A stretch of DNA of 64,000 bases from Gonocerus acuteangulatus (taxonomy: Eukaryota > Arthropoda > Insecta > Hemiptera > Coreidae): NCBI GenBank assembly GCA_946811695.1, contig OX328132.1, positions 53,387,359 to 53,451,358 of the forward strand, given 5' to 3'. The translations under genes were made by a program, and so were the position numbers. Positions 43,008 to 57,417 of the stretch are shown in pieces (within the stretch, counting starts at the first letter, position 1; each line of letters starts with the position of its first letter). Below the pieces are notes generated by a model, which saw only the letters and a list, made by a program, of their open reading frames with translations, had not been told where the DNA came from and did not search any database.

Positions 43008-43900
43008 CTGTGTGTAGGGTAAAAAAATAAATAAATTCTCTTAGCTATGATTTTAATTATTGGTGTATAATTCAATTTTTGAAGAATTACAACAGTAAAT
43101 GAATAAGGGGCATAATAACACTTTATAATATCAGGAACAGATGAATTTTGTTAATGATTATAAGATTCAATCATAGTTATCCAATAATTGTTCCTTCCAC
43201 TTGTAAGCAAGTTATTTAATAACTGTAAAATTTAATTCAATTTTTTTTTCTTTACCAGTTGACAAAGAAATTTCATTTTTCTACTTATAAAGATGATTTT
43301 TCACACCTTTTACTTGGAAGCTCAGTTTACAGAACTATCTTTTCAGCACATTTCTTTAATATCTCAGCAATGAATGAATGTACAGGTTATGTTTTCATTA
43401 TTAAATCTAATCTGAACAATTCTCAAATTTAAATGTTTCGACATCATATTTAAATTAACAATACATAAAGACATTAATTAACAATTTCTTCACTGAATGC
43501 AAAATATTTAAATGATAAAATTAGTAAGCTCTATTGCAGTATGCATGATGAAATTATATTAGACGAAATAACTTAGTATTTTAACATTTAAAGTAATATC
43601 CCCTTACAATTAACGAATGTTTTATTTATTTATTTATTTAATATAAGAACCTAATATTACTAACTGACAAAGTAAAATTTGAAAAACAACAATTAATCCT
43701 TTTTTTTCAAAATATTTAATTACTGGTAACTTTATTAGATAACTTCATATATAACAAGAATTAAAAATGTGAACTCATAACGTATTGCAATTAAAGTGTA
43801 TTTTCAATATTCAAGTAAAACTTTCATATTGGCATGCCCTTTGCAATTATATCTTTATTATTATCAGATAGCCAACAAGATAAATATCTTGTGTATGTCT
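43001..43900. other. AT-rich sequence, nothing recognised
   Basis: No coding, RNA or repeat signal apart from a short (TTTA)n at about 43621-43640. Confidence 0.4.
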
Positions 43901-43953
43901 CTCTCTATATATATACATATAGATACAATGTATGTCTGTGAGTGTGAATATAT

Positions 43954-43968
43954 ATGTGCGTGCTTGTA

Positions 43969-44042
<74 letters not shown>

Positions 44043-44090
44043 TAGATACACACACATATACATATATATATTCACACACACACAAACATA
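43954..44090. repeat. (TG)n / (TA)n / (CA)n compound microsatellite
   Basis: A TG run (43969-43990), a TA run (43991-44040) and CA-rich stretches make a near-palindromic compound repeat. It produces overlapping YI/TH-type reading frames on both strands that are not genes. Confidence 0.9.
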
Positions 44091-44099
44091 CATTAAAAA

Positions 44100-45322
44100 T
44101 TCACAGCAAGACTTCTTAGGCCAGGTGTTTAATAAAGTCACAGGTTTTTTAAACAATCACTTTTTCTTATTTGAAATAAATGGTTTTCTAAATTTCATTT
44201 CATAAAATAAATCAAAGAGACGTGGAATTACTTTTAATGCATATTAATTGAAATAACAGCCAAATTATTATTCTTTGAATTATTATATCCTCTAAAATAA
44301 TAAATTTTGATTGTTAATTTATTACTGAAAAGGGATTCTTTATTCTCTTTACGTCTCAATGTCAATCTGAATTGTTTAAGAACAATGTAAAAGTAAGCCA
44401 TAATAGGATGTAGTCATTATGCTTCCGATCTCATGCCTCCTTTTCATCAGGCAATAAAACATTTTTTAATAGACAATGAAACTGCCATAGATAGTGAACA
44501 TGAGATACAAGAATTAAAACAAATAAAAGCTATGTTCAACATCACCTTAGTAAGTTCTTCTATGTCACGCAATTCGTGGAATGTCAGATGGACTAAAAAA
44601 TAATGACTCCTGGAATGGTGGCCATGCAAACCTCTGAGGGCCCACTGTAAACCAAAAATGTCTTATATTTCATGAAATTGTAAAACAATTACTTTATTAA
44701 ATAAGTATAACAACAAAAGAAATACAACAATTTGACATTTTCAACAGGCCTAAAAAGTCAAACATTTTAGAACAAACTAATAAATAAATAAAGGGAAAAT
44801 AAAAACTAATATATTTCAGCCATCAAATAATGGAGGGCAAAAATTGGGAATAAGATTTGAACTTGAGCACATTGCGCTTTGATTCTAATCTTACTCATAA
44901 AACTTAATTATTGCCTTAAACACAACAAAAATAGAGCAAAGATCACAGATACTTGGTCACCCAATATGAGCTAATCAGAAATAACTGAATCACAAATGCA
45001 TGTATAATAACAATGTTTTTATATAGATTTCAGCAGCAATTAAGAAAAAAAATGATTGTCTAATTTGTATACTGAGCTAATAAAAAACAAATAATGTCTA
45101 ACTTTAAATTAAAAATATAAAAATAATTCACGAACATTTATATGTTTAATGATTACAAGGAGAAAAGTATGTAAATTATCAGAAAAAAAATAATATAACA
45201 ACAATAAAAATGAATATTCTTTCCTCCTATTTGAGCACTTAAGATAATTTCATTCTTATTACACTTCATTAAAAACAAATATAGAAGGTTCGAAAATATA
45301 TTTCTAATTTGAATATTTACTA

Positions 45323-45377
<55 letters not shown>

Positions 45378-45655
45378 ATATTCAATTAATGTGCATCCAT
45401 TCAACAAGTGATGCATAACAAACAATTGAAATACAATGGAAGATAAATAAAAATTATCCCCAATGAATTAACAGTTTTTGTAACACACAAAACAAAATTA
45501 AATGGAAACATCTAGAGCTATTCTATTGCTTAGACATGATCATTAAATTTGATTTAATTAACTTCCACTGTTTTGCAATCATATAAAATGGTCAAAATGT
45601 AATAAAGTGCACACACACACACACACACACACACGCACATCTGTATGAATTTATA

Positions 45656-45696
<41 letters not shown>

Positions 45697-47177
45697 GCAG
45701 GCTTATAGATTTACACATACAATAACAACTGACAGCTTTAAATAGATTAAGAAAATGTCAATGTATTTACATCATTTGTCATCATGGCAACTAAAGGATA
45801 CGTAAATGCTCTGAAAGTCAACATTAATAGAAAAAAAAGAAAAGAAAATATAAGTATTAGCACTAAACTACTTTCTGACAATTGACAGATAAGTTACTTT
45901 TGAAATATAGTTATAGGTGGCCAAAGAGAAAAAAATCGTAAGGTGAATAAAACAGTTATTGTATGTCTGACTTGTTCCTTAGGAATGGTAGCCTAGTAAG
46001 TAATAGGAATTCTAACTTAATTAATTAATGAAAAATCATTAAAAATGCAATAGAATTCTTTCTTCTGAAAGCAGGTACCTGGAGGAAACATGAAAATAAA
46101 CAAATAATTGTAGCTATTATAAATAAATGCTCACTAACTGAACATAATCTATGATTTTTTTAAATACATTCTTAATAGGTATAAAGTAATTTTACAAAAA
46201 AATAATAAAAAAAAAAAAGAATAAAAAAAAAAAGTGAACCACTCTAAATAATAGTTGTAACAAACTTCTTTAAATCCAATGATATAGGAAAGGGGTTTAA
46301 ATAACATCCAATTTCATGTACTTTCATTTACCTGAATAAAAAAATAATTCAACTTTTAATTCAATAATAACAAAATAAATAGGCACAAAGTGTGTTGTGT
46401 AAAGAGCTACCCAATTTAGTTGGGCAGCCAAGCTTTTTTGTACAACAAAGTTTTTCCTCCTTCATGTTAATAAATTTAATCTATTGATCTTAAATTAATT
46501 CGAAATGATCATAAATTCATATGTAATACTTTTTAGAAACAAAATTAAAAAAAAAAAAAAATCAACCTTTACAAATGGTCACAGGATGTTCTTTAGTACT
46601 TTTCTTATAATTAATATTTTCAACATCTGTAGTATCTAAGAACGTAGGTTGGATACATTAGGTAAACTAATTCTTGATACCAATAGCCTTCTGTATTTGT
46701 TATTTCTAAAAAAAATGAAATTTTTGCTATTATCATAAAAATAAATTACTCTAGTTCACAGTATCTATTGCACAAATCATGCAATATAATTAAAATTTAC
46801 AATTAATTAATATATTACATTAATAAAACATAGAACTGCTTTGGGAATCTGAGAGAAATTAGATTAACACCACTGCATTTTTTTTTCTTTTCTAAAACGA
46901 AAAGAAACTGCATTATAAATACTGTGGACTGCAATAGTATTTCAATATTTGTCTTGAGGCACAATCAAGAAATTGGATAATTCATTTCATTCACAATGTT
47001 GTGCATTGTTAATGCTAATTTGATAGAAGAATAAATCATGATCTTTTAAGTTACAATCATAATAACTTAAATTTGATAATGATTTATACTTTATATTATG
47101 TAATTTTATCATTTTAAATTTCATCCATATATTAAGATTCAAGAAATAAATGTGTTTATCTATCTATCTTATAAATA

Positions 47178-47248
<71 letters not shown>

Positions 47249-47957
47249 GCCCACACACATACACACAGCCACACACACAAACAAACAAAATGAATCGCAT
47301 GTGACATTCTATTTATATACACACACATACACAACATAATTATTTAAAAAGATGACTAGCTTTTTGTGTGTATATAATATTATTCATATTACTACCTAAT
47401 ATCTAACACAAACATATTTAATCAAAAAAATCATATATAAATTAAAATGAATAAATAAATGTAATGAATGACTAAGAAAACGAAACTAAGATGCAGACTG
47501 AAAAGATTGTAATGTAAACTGGGCTCTTCGGTACACATAATAATTTTAAAATAAATGAAAAAATAAAAATAAATAATCATTACCTTTCAGTGATATCACA
47601 CAATTAATAGTATTTCATATTTTTAAATTAGATAAAGGTGACAAAATATTCTCAATTTTCACATGAATTGATTACAATGTACAACTAACCATGATCATTT
47701 TCTTTTAAACACTGTATATTCAAGAAGAAAATAACTTCACAGTTTATAACAAAACAAGGATTTAATAATGCCTTATTTGTTATAAACAACAATGTTGAGG
47801 TATAAACCTGACAATTCATTGCAGCCCAAATATACACCACAGAGATGAAAATATACCGCATAATATTTTGGAAGGACCACCAAAACCCTTATCACGCTGA
47901 GGGTTTTTTTTTATTATAAAAGATTAAATTTAATATCATCCTATGATGTAGTTGTCA
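44100..47957. other. 3' flank or 3' UTR of the candidate ataxin-2-like gene; microsatellites
   Basis: About 3.9 kb downstream of the stop codon at 47958, very AT-rich and free of recognisable transposons, unlike the rest of the window. Contains (TA)n at about 45328-45374 and 45667-45690, (CA)n at about 45609-45634, and (TA)n(CA)n at about 47181-47248. Many AATAAA-type signals exist on the minus strand, so a cleavage site cannot be chosen. Lack of transposons would be compatible with a long 3' UTR. Confidence 0.4.
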
Positions 47958-48007
47958 TCATTGACTATGTGGAAGTATCACTTGGATATGGTGTTGTTGA
48001 TTTCCTA
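47958..48007 (-). CDS. Candidate ataxin-2-like terminal exon
   Basis: 50 coding nt: acceptor TTTTTTACAG before 48007; two bases complete a valine codon, then [15 protein letters not shown] and a TGA at 47958-47960. Too short for a normal reading-frame search; supported by the acceptor and exact phase match. Confidence 0.55.
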
Positions 48008-51000
48008 CTGTAAAAAAGTCAAATGAATATATTAATACAACAGATCAAAAGAACTAATTTATACTTTTTTAATAATGAAACAAAATAAAATTTTAAATTA
48101 TTATATAAATCAATTTAAAAGTATATAAAAATATAGCATTTTTTAATTATTAGTCTCTTATATTCAAAAAGTTTATTACATTCTTTTAGATTTAAATATC
48201 ATTTGATCAAGGGAGACCATAACATTTTTTTCTGACATAGAAGTATTAGTACTAATAAACAGTCTATTTTGTATAATAAAAGAATGAATGTATAATACTA
48301 ATAATTCAAGTTGTTGTTTTTTATTATAATTATGGTCAAAAGATTATGTTAATTTAATTAATCGGCAATAATTTGATCTAAAATCACTAATATTCAATTT
48401 GCATCTTTCGATTATAAAAAAAGTAAAAAAAAATGTTTTAAAATAACAATAGAATACTTATAAAATTGGTGTTCCAAGCAGTATTAAGCTAAATTGAAAA
48501 TCGTGTATGCTAAGGAGGAATGTTTAAAATAGAAAACAGTGAAGCCAAGTACAAAGAACCAGAGATACACAAATTCTGAAACTAAAGAAAAAACAAAAAA
48601 TGTCATACACTAAATCTGCCAGAATAATCTGAATGACAATTTTTGTTAAGTTTATTGTTATGCCAGCTTGGTCAGTTATTATTTACTAGTAACAATTTTA
48701 AAATTAAAATATATAAGTACCTGTTGATGAATGTTGATGTGGGGGATGATGGTGATGAATATATGACTGGACAGATGATTGAGCTAACATGTGGTGAGGA
48801 GTATGAGAGGCTGGATGTGGTGGCGGAGGAGGAGCAGGTAACATTGGACATATCAGAGGATATGTATGATGTGGATTTGGTGGGTGTGGAGCACCGGGGC
48901 CACCTGGTGGGGGTTGTGAATAGCTGTTAGCAGGTGAAGGAGGATATGTTGGAGGTGGTGGGCCACTAGAATTAGGTCCTGCGCCACCACTACCCCCACC
49001 ACCACCTGTTGATGTAGCAGTATTGGCCATCTGGCCATTACTTCCAGCTTGTGGTGAAGAAGCTGTATTTTGTGCTGGATGTACATGAGGTGGATGGTGA
49101 GGATGAGGGCCAATACTTCCAGGACCCATAAATTGCATTTGTGTTTGCTGTGAACCGTCAGGAGGATAATTAATAGCAGTCAATACAGGAGGAACCATTC
49201 CTCCACTCTGTTGAGTCACCATACGAACCATCTGGAAAATATGAATATGATTTAAAAAAATAAATACACCATTAAAGCCCCTTTTTTATGATCACTATCT
49301 CAGAACATAAATATGTCATTTGTTTATGTCACCACACTTCACAATAACGTTTTGGCCTTCAGGCTCTTAAAACCAGTAGCCTCCTTACTAAAACTTGTAT
49401 TTTAGGCCTCGGCATCCTGACACATTTGTCAACAACTAAACATTAAACATTTATTTTGTAGGTATAACTTAGTCTTATATTCACAGCCATTCCACCATTC
49501 TCTTTATTATCCGGATAGTAAAGAAAATGGTGGAATGGCTGTGATTATAAGACTGCCAATCGCACGTTACTATCTGTTTTTGATCCAGTCATATGTCATT
49601 CTGAAGGTTATTTAGAAAAACCCATGTTTTTGTAGACAACTACCGATTTCTCTGCTTGAACACATTATTTTACAATAACAAATGTAGCATTGAAAAATTT
49701 GTTCAAGCAGGGAAAATTGGGATTTTTCTATAAAAAACACAAGTTCTTCTAAACTAAATAACCTTTACAATGGCATTCATCTGGAACAAAAGCATATAGA
49801 AACGTGTGGTTCGCAGAATTTAACTACTAATATTTGGTCTAGTTTCACCCCCTTGAGACTTGTCATCTACTCGTGATAAACCCAGTATATATAATTCTGA
49901 AGGTTTGGGGGGGGGGAATAAAAGAAGATGTTCTTCATAATATATATCCAACTAGATTAGACTAGGAATTGTGGTTACCTGACTGGGAATGGCATTGATC
50001 TGTGGACTAATCCTCTATTTTAAAGACTAATATTCGGAATTACTCTAATATGCTTTGTTGCTTAGCTGTTTAAATATTGCATATGTTCCTTCCATCCCAG
50101 TTTTAAACATAATTTATCTGACTAGCAAATTATACTTCTTTATAATGAGTGTCACAACTGAATGGCTACTAGCAGGGGTTTATGTTCCTATTGCATTCAT
50201 AGAAAGATAGATTATCATAAAAATATTTTAATAGACATTTTATTTAAAACCAATAATTAAGCTAATGTAGTATTTGATAAACCCTGCTTAACTATATTAT
50301 ACATTTAGAAATGCTATTTTTATATGAATGAAGAAAAAGTTAGGATAAATAAGATTCAGATAAAGATGGTATTCTGAAACGTCCAGCACTCAAGGATTAG
50401 TTTTTAGAGTAAAGAAATCAAGGGAAAAATAATTACAATCAGAGTGTCTAATACAGACATTGTTTGTTCTTTGGAGAGTCTTTTAAACTCACAATTGGCA
50501 TTCCAGAGAAATAACTGAATAAAAGATAATATTTTATGCTACAAGCTATATCCTCAGATTAAAAGGACTAGTCCATAGATAAGCAACACCTTTACCTTTA
50601 TTTATCAGGAACGAGGTATTATGAAATGCTTTAATTACAAACCCAAAAACCAAAGAGTAGAAGGAAAAACTAATATTCCTTAAAAACAGGAAAGCCATAA
50701 AATATTCATTATCTAAGCAGCTAAAATATTAAGAGCAACTCTTCTTTGAATTTAAGTTCAGTAATTAATATCAGTTAGTTAATTAATTAATTTCAGTTTA
50801 GTAAGCCAAATCAAATAACTACAAAGCCCTCATCTTAGGAAAGAGTTCAATAAGACAAAGAGTACTAAAATACCAATACAAGCAATGATAGCCATGTAGT
50901 TCTTTGCCCTAAAAAACAAATAAACAAACTAAAATACCATAGGATTTTTTTTTGAAATTTTTCGATCAATTAACCCTTAATTAGTGGCGTCGGGACATAT

Positions 51001-51800
51001 TGACCTGAATGTATTTGTTCATTCGACCTTTGCCCTTTGAAATATTTGTATTTCAATAAATATTATTGTTTATTATTATTTATTTAAATTACTTTACCAA
51101 AAAAAAAATCAATTTAAAGTTTGTTTCACTGGGGCCACAACACCATTAGTTATGGAAGAAAAAGCACGCCACTAGTTAAGGGTTAAAGAAAAACACTTAT
51201 AAAGTAATCATTATATATTACCTGCTGATAAGGTTGAGGAGTAATATGCGCTGGTGGGGAATAAGGTACAGTAAACTGTGTATGCATTGGTGCTGGAGCA
51301 AGTAAAGGTTGGCCTGTAGCAGCTGCCACCTGCATTTGCGAGGGTTGAGACATGCCCATATGCACTAAAAATTAGGCTGAAGTTAGTTATATCCATGAAA
51401 ATTAAAATAATAGTAATTATGCTTTCTATTGTTTTAATTTTAATACCATAAAAAAGGCCCCCCCCCCAAAAAACAAAACAAAAACCATTAGTTAGTAATC
51501 AATTTAAGCTACTAGTCCAGTCACCTAAGACATCGGGATCGCAAAAAAAAAAAAAAACGCATAACACTGATTTTTCGGGGTGTTGTTCGGGACCACCCCA
51601 GTAGTGTGTAACCAATTTGTAAGCTTCAAAAGACCTGGGCTAACTGCGCAACAGTCGAAAAACATTAAAATTTTTGGACATTTTTTTGTTTTTAGCGCGG
51701 TTCCTCCCTCCCTTCATAGGGAGGAACCCCGCTTAAATGGTTGATCTCATGACGCAATCCAGAAGTGCCGACTAGAAAATTTTGCGTTTCAGAACCCCTA

Positions 51801-51855
<55 letters not shown>

Positions 51856-54800
51856 AGGAGGATAACAGACCCCGCTATGTAAATAAACACTAGCTAGGTA
51901 TAAAAGGGAGTGTAAGCCTGAATAAAGTTAGTTGCTTATCAGAGTTCAAGGTGTATTGTTCTATTTCCCCTTTTTAAAAACATTGTTTACTCTCGTAAAC
52001 TCTTATCTGGTGCCGAAACCCGGTTCAATTGAGGAGTTTCGTGTTCGCGAGAAGTGTGGGAGTGTACAGTGCGACACGAATATAGTGTATGAAATCGAGA
52101 CAGTGTTCATCGCGTGTTTCTCTACAGGACAGGCTAAATAGTAGAAGAATGGCGTCAGACACGCCTCCGATGGATCCGGATACAGCCCTCACATGGATCA
52201 TGGATAAAAATCCAAACTTCAAACGCCCACTACATGAGGACGGCGATTTCGACTAAATCGAAAGATTCACAGGAGGGATAGGTGACCTTGCACATTTTCT
52301 GAAAGCTGGTGAGCGGATTAATAAGGCCATCTCTAAAAAAGAAGACTTAGGATGGTTAGGCACTGAGGATGTACCTGCCCTTCGAGCGGCATTAGTGAAC
52401 CGCATCAGCCGTCGCGTCCTCAACATCATACAGAGCGATGAAGATACACCGTGGGATACGGTGAAAAACAGGTTGAAGAAGGCGTATGGTGGGCGCCAGA
52501 GGAAGAATTCTCCGGATGTTCCGGGAAACAAAGAATCCCAGCCAGTCTACAGGGAGCTATGCCGCTAAACTCCTCGAGTGGTACGGAAAAATTAATGACA
52601 AATTCAGCGAACAACATGTGCCGAAACTGAAGCCCGAATGGCTTTCCTGGAGTCAGTGTTAAAAGTGCAACTGAGAAAGGAAACGGGCAAGAACATAGCA
52701 GCCGATAAGTCGTTCCCCGATTCTGCTCAGGAACTGATGGATGAAGACGAAAAGAACGCAGAGGAAGAAGTCGATGAGACGGAGGAATGATGGATGCTTG
52801 CTAAACCACATCGACCCATACGTGCTGGAAGGAGACCACGTGAAGGAAGAGGAGGAGAAAGAGAAGAGAGAAGAGACACAGTCAGAAGAAACGATCGGCG
52901 GCACCGACGAAGCCAGGAAAAACGCTGCTATGAATGTGGAAGTGCCAGACATCTCGCAGCACAGTGTGAAAAAACTAGGTGCTTTGAGTGTGGAACAGGA
53001 GGGCACCTAGCTCGTAATTGCCCGTACCTTAAGAAAAGGAATACCGATGTTGGGGATCCCATGGAGATCAACGCTCAGAAGTTACGACACACATTCGCTA
53101 CGGTAGCACGGAATGACTGCAGTTCGGTGGACTCTGGTAGCAAAAGTAGTGAGACATCTACGACAAGCTGGACGCGCGAGTCAAACCAGCGCAAAAATCA
53201 CCGGCAAACAGGCCAAAATACTCAATGAGGACGGTGGGGAAACCAACATCACATAAATACTATTAGGAAGAGTACGAGAAAGAGAGGAAGGTTGCCGATA
53301 ATCGAGGAGGGGGGGACGCTGCTGATTAGTAGACACGGGGAGCTCTTGCACAATCATCAGCAAACAAGTGTTGAACCCAGAAAACGGAGAGATTCGGGAG
53401 TGTAAGTGTACGCTGTCAACACTAGGTGGCCGATGTGCAGTGGAAGGTGAATTGAAGTGGTCCTTACAACCATGGGGGCTTTCCACAGAAACAATTAACA
53501 TTCACGTTGTAAAGACTTTACCAGCAGGCATTAAGGGATTCTGGGGTGTGATCTAATGGCAAAAGCGGGAGGAGCTGTGAAACACAACGGTAGAACTTGG
53601 AGAGTGAGAATTGGGCAACGAACTTACCACGTGGATGGTAAACGCCCTAAACCTACTACTCAACTGGGCGCAGTAACCAGAACAAAGAACGAGTTCGAAG
53701 TACTTCAGAAGCTGTATAGCGACTTATTTTGGCAGGAGGGTCAACCGCTCGGCATCACCGGGAAGACTGTACACGAGATCCCGTTAAAGGAGCAACAAGT
53801 AGTCTACGTCAAAGAACGAGGGTACCCACATATCATTAAGGACGTCATTCGCCAGGATTTGGAGACCCTATTGGCGCAAGGAATCATTGTACCCAGTAAG
53901 TTGGCCTAAAATAGTCCGTTGTGGGCAGTTCCGAAAGCAGGTGAATCGGGAAATACAGAGTGGTTGTAAATTACAGGAAACTTAATGCCCTCACTGTGGA
54001 CCAAAAGTACCCCTAACTCAGGCTGGAGGATATCCTCGACCGATTACAAGGAGCGAACATTTTCAGCACACTAGACCTGAAAGCTGGGTACCATCAGATT
54101 CGACTACACCCGAAGGATGCAGTGAAGACTGCTTTCTCGTTCGAAAGAGGTCACTACCACTTTACAAGGATGCCTTTCGGCCTGAAGAATGCGCCTACCT
54201 CCTTCCAAAGGCTAATGGACGAATTCCTCTGCGGACTGGGTGAAGATTTCGTCCAAGTCTATATGGATGACCTCCTGGTCTTCAGTAAATCCACCGAGGA
54301 ACACCACCATCATTTGCGGCAAGTAAATAAACACTAGCTAGGTATAAAAAGGAGTGTAAGCCTGAATAAAGTTAGTTGCTTATCAGAATTCAAGGTGTAT
54401 TGTTCTATTAACCTTTTTAAAAACATCGTTTACTCTCGTAAACTCTTATCTTAAATATATCGCGGCATACGTCAGTGAATAATGGTCCGATTTTGATTAA
54501 ATTTGGTACAAAAATCATTCGTCTAATTAGAAAGGTCAAATTCGTTAACCAGCAGAATCCGCCCACCGGAACATGGTTTTTGGAGCTATTGTCGCGCGAA
54601 AAAAATCGTTCCGCTTACTTCATATGCTTGCAAGTACTCGTTTTATAGGCTTCTGGGCCTAGAAAAATGAATGAAACCATTTTTATGGCGATAGCTTTAA
54701 CCGTTGTCGAGAAAATTGGAAAAATAGTTGTTGAATAACGTTTTTGGTTTGGGTACTTAGAATCATGGAATTCAGTTGAAACATTTTCTGCATGTTCAAA

Positions 54801-57375
54801 TTTCATCAAAACTAATATGTTGAAATTTTGGTTACCTTTGGAGTTAAGGAAGGGTTAGAATAAAATATTTTATTAACAGACATGAAAAGTTTTGGTAACT
54901 TTGTATACTTTCCTTAATATCTCGAAAACGGTTGTATTGGTAAGCGGAAGGTTACCATTAGAAAGCTTACTAAATGCTCTAAAAAAAAGGTTCTGAAGAA
55001 AGTTTTGATTAGGTGATGTCAATCGGAAAATAAGTGCTTAAAACCTTAAAGTAATTGATTTCGGTTATTCGAACGGTTCTTTTTGTCTGCTTTTATTTCT
55101 TGTTATTTTTTAATTGCTTATAGTTAGATAATGTATTTGAAAATAAAACAGGTTAAGTAAAATAAGAAAAACAATTTATTGTTAGAAAAATAGCTTCGAG
55201 AGAGATTCGAAGACCTTGTGACAATTTTCAAATGCCTAGCAGTGGCCTTTCTGGGGTTGGCCAACCCATCCAGGTAAGATCATAAATCAAGACCTTTCAA
55301 AAAAAGTGGAACCAAAACAATAACTGCTTCTATTTTAATATTTCCAAATAAGACTAGGAATAAGAATGGAACCGCACTAAGATGATGCAGTTCCTGTGAG
55401 TTGGACTTTTTATTTGCTTATAGCTCCTCAACCGTGCACCGTATAACAATTTGTATTATTTGCTTTTTTAAAGTAGATAAAATTCGAAAAGTTGTGGTGC
55501 TAAAACAAACTTTTTAGGTAAAATTACTTCCGAGATACAGCTCTTCAAAGTTTGGCTACTTTTCTCAAAAAGTGAAATATTTAACTATCAGGCGTGTTTG
55601 GAGGGATATGCAGGCCGGAATAATCATCTTACAAAATACTCTTGAGAATAAAAGTTATAGTAAATTTTATTAGCTTCGACTGAAGCGCAATTTCACGTCT
55701 ATAGGCCCAGTGGGTGACTAGTTATCATAAAAACCAAACAACGTCCATGTTGGGACTGGCTGAGCCTGGCAATAGCACGAACCATTACAGCCCGTTTCAA
55801 ACATTTTTTTCTATGTTTTATTACTTTTTGAGTGGACAGGGGCATGGAGAAAGGGGTAGATGGGGGGTATGTGGTAGTGGTGAAATGGGAGGGGGGGGGG
55901 CAAAAAAAACCACCATAACTAGTGGCGTTGGGTCCCCTGTGACCCATATTTTAAATTGATTGTTTTGGCTAATGTAATTTAAAAAAATAATTATAAACAC
56001 TAATAGTTATTGAAATACTTGTCGTTTATTAAAATAATACAATACTTATCAAAATTACATCCAAATTTCTCTAAGAAGAATAGTACTGAATTGAAGTTGA
56101 AGATGTGAAATTGAGAACGTTTAAAAAATTAAAATGTATGTAGTTTTTATTTAATAAGGAAAAATAAAAAAAACTTAAGGCGTACATAAATTGTGAACAA
56201 GTGAACAATGTTCTTTGCACACACCTTTGTTACATGTGTCACAAAATGAAGAATATGTATTGTGTTTAGTGGAAGGACAACAACTATACCTCTTCGTTTT
56301 CTTTCTGCTTCATCTTTACTTGTCCAAACGTATCTTAATCTATTGTTTGAGAGGCCTAGGTAGAAAAAGAATTTGCGACCAACAGATGCCATAATTCTTA
56401 ACTAACTGATGACCTAAGCCTTTTAAAAACTCTTCTTCCCATCTCCTTTCTAGAATCCAGTAATGTTTTTGTAAGCAACACATGCGTTTCTGTTTCTAGC
56501 GCTGAGATTGATCAAATGAAAAAATATAACCTAAGCCCATATCTTGGTATGTCGCCCATCATTATATTTCATACAAATTTGGTTATTTGAGGCTATTCCT
56601 CCTTTTGTAGAATTGTAAAAAGTAATCATAGCTGGTTTATTTTTTTCACCCTAAGAATTCTCGATATCTTGGACAAACTCCATTGTCGACAAAATGCTAG
56701 GAGATAACAATGGAAGTGGCAGACCATTAGACATAATTAAATGGCAAAGATCGAATAAATAAATACATTCGGGTCAATATGATCCAATGCCAGTAATTAA
56801 GGGTAAAAGATATAACGAGTTGAAAAAACTAAATCTAAAATATTACAGTAATTACATTGACGGTGGAATCACCAATCTTATTGAGTGGTCTGTTGCAGTT
56901 CATTATACCACTGTTCGATATTTATGACCACCCCCTAAATTTACCACTACCACATACTATTCACCAGGCTCAGCCAGTCCAAACTAGGACGATGTTTGTT
57001 TTTTAAACATAACATGATTTGCAATTAATGTAAGCCTTAAGTTTTTTTTTATTTTTCCTTATTAATTTAAAAACTTAACACCACTTCCACATCCCCCCTC
57101 TACCACTTTCTCCGCCCCCCGTCCACTCAGAAAGTAATAAAAAATAGAAAAAATGTTTGAAACGGACTGTAATGGTTCGTGCTACTGCCAGGCTCAGCCA
57201 GTCCCAACATGGACGTTGTATGGTTTTTAAAGATAACTAGACACCCACTTGGCCTATATACTTCAAATTACGCTTCAATTGAAGCTAATAAAACTTACTA
57301 TAACTTTCATTCTCAAGAGTATTCTGTAAGATGATTATTCCGGCCTGCATATCCCTCCAAACACACCTGATAGTT

Positions 57376-57417
<42 letters not shown>

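Larger units (their letters stand above)
51852..54450 (+). mobile_element. Ty3/gypsy LTR retrotransposon 2 (2.6 kb deletion derivative)
   Basis: 5' LTR, primer binding site, gag, part of pol up to the RT catalytic box, then a direct junction into a partial 3' LTR. Protease active site, RNase H and integrase are missing. It sits in the TA tract of TA-HINE copy I. Confidence 0.85.
51693..55406 (+). mobile_element. TA-HINE copy I, split by gypsy 2
   Basis: Left end TAGCGCGGTTCCTCCCTCCC at 51693 after TTTTT, ending CCCCTAG, then (TA)n (51804-51851). After gypsy 2 the body resumes at 54451 (ATGGTCCGATTTTGATTAAA) and ends with GGAACCGCACTAA, GCAGTTCCTG and GGAC at 55406. Inserted in the left arm of long-TIR element 2. 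Confidence 0.8.

Noticed and set aside
44100..47957. CRISPR-like or tandem array in the 44-48 kb region
   Set aside because: Only microsatellites; no direct repeats with regular spacers, and the sequence is clearly eukaryotic.
48643..48930. Plus-strand frame opposite the P/H-rich exon
   Set aside because: It is the reverse complement of a simple-composition exon that has matching splice sites and phases on the minus strand; the acidic/valine-rich composition is a by-product.
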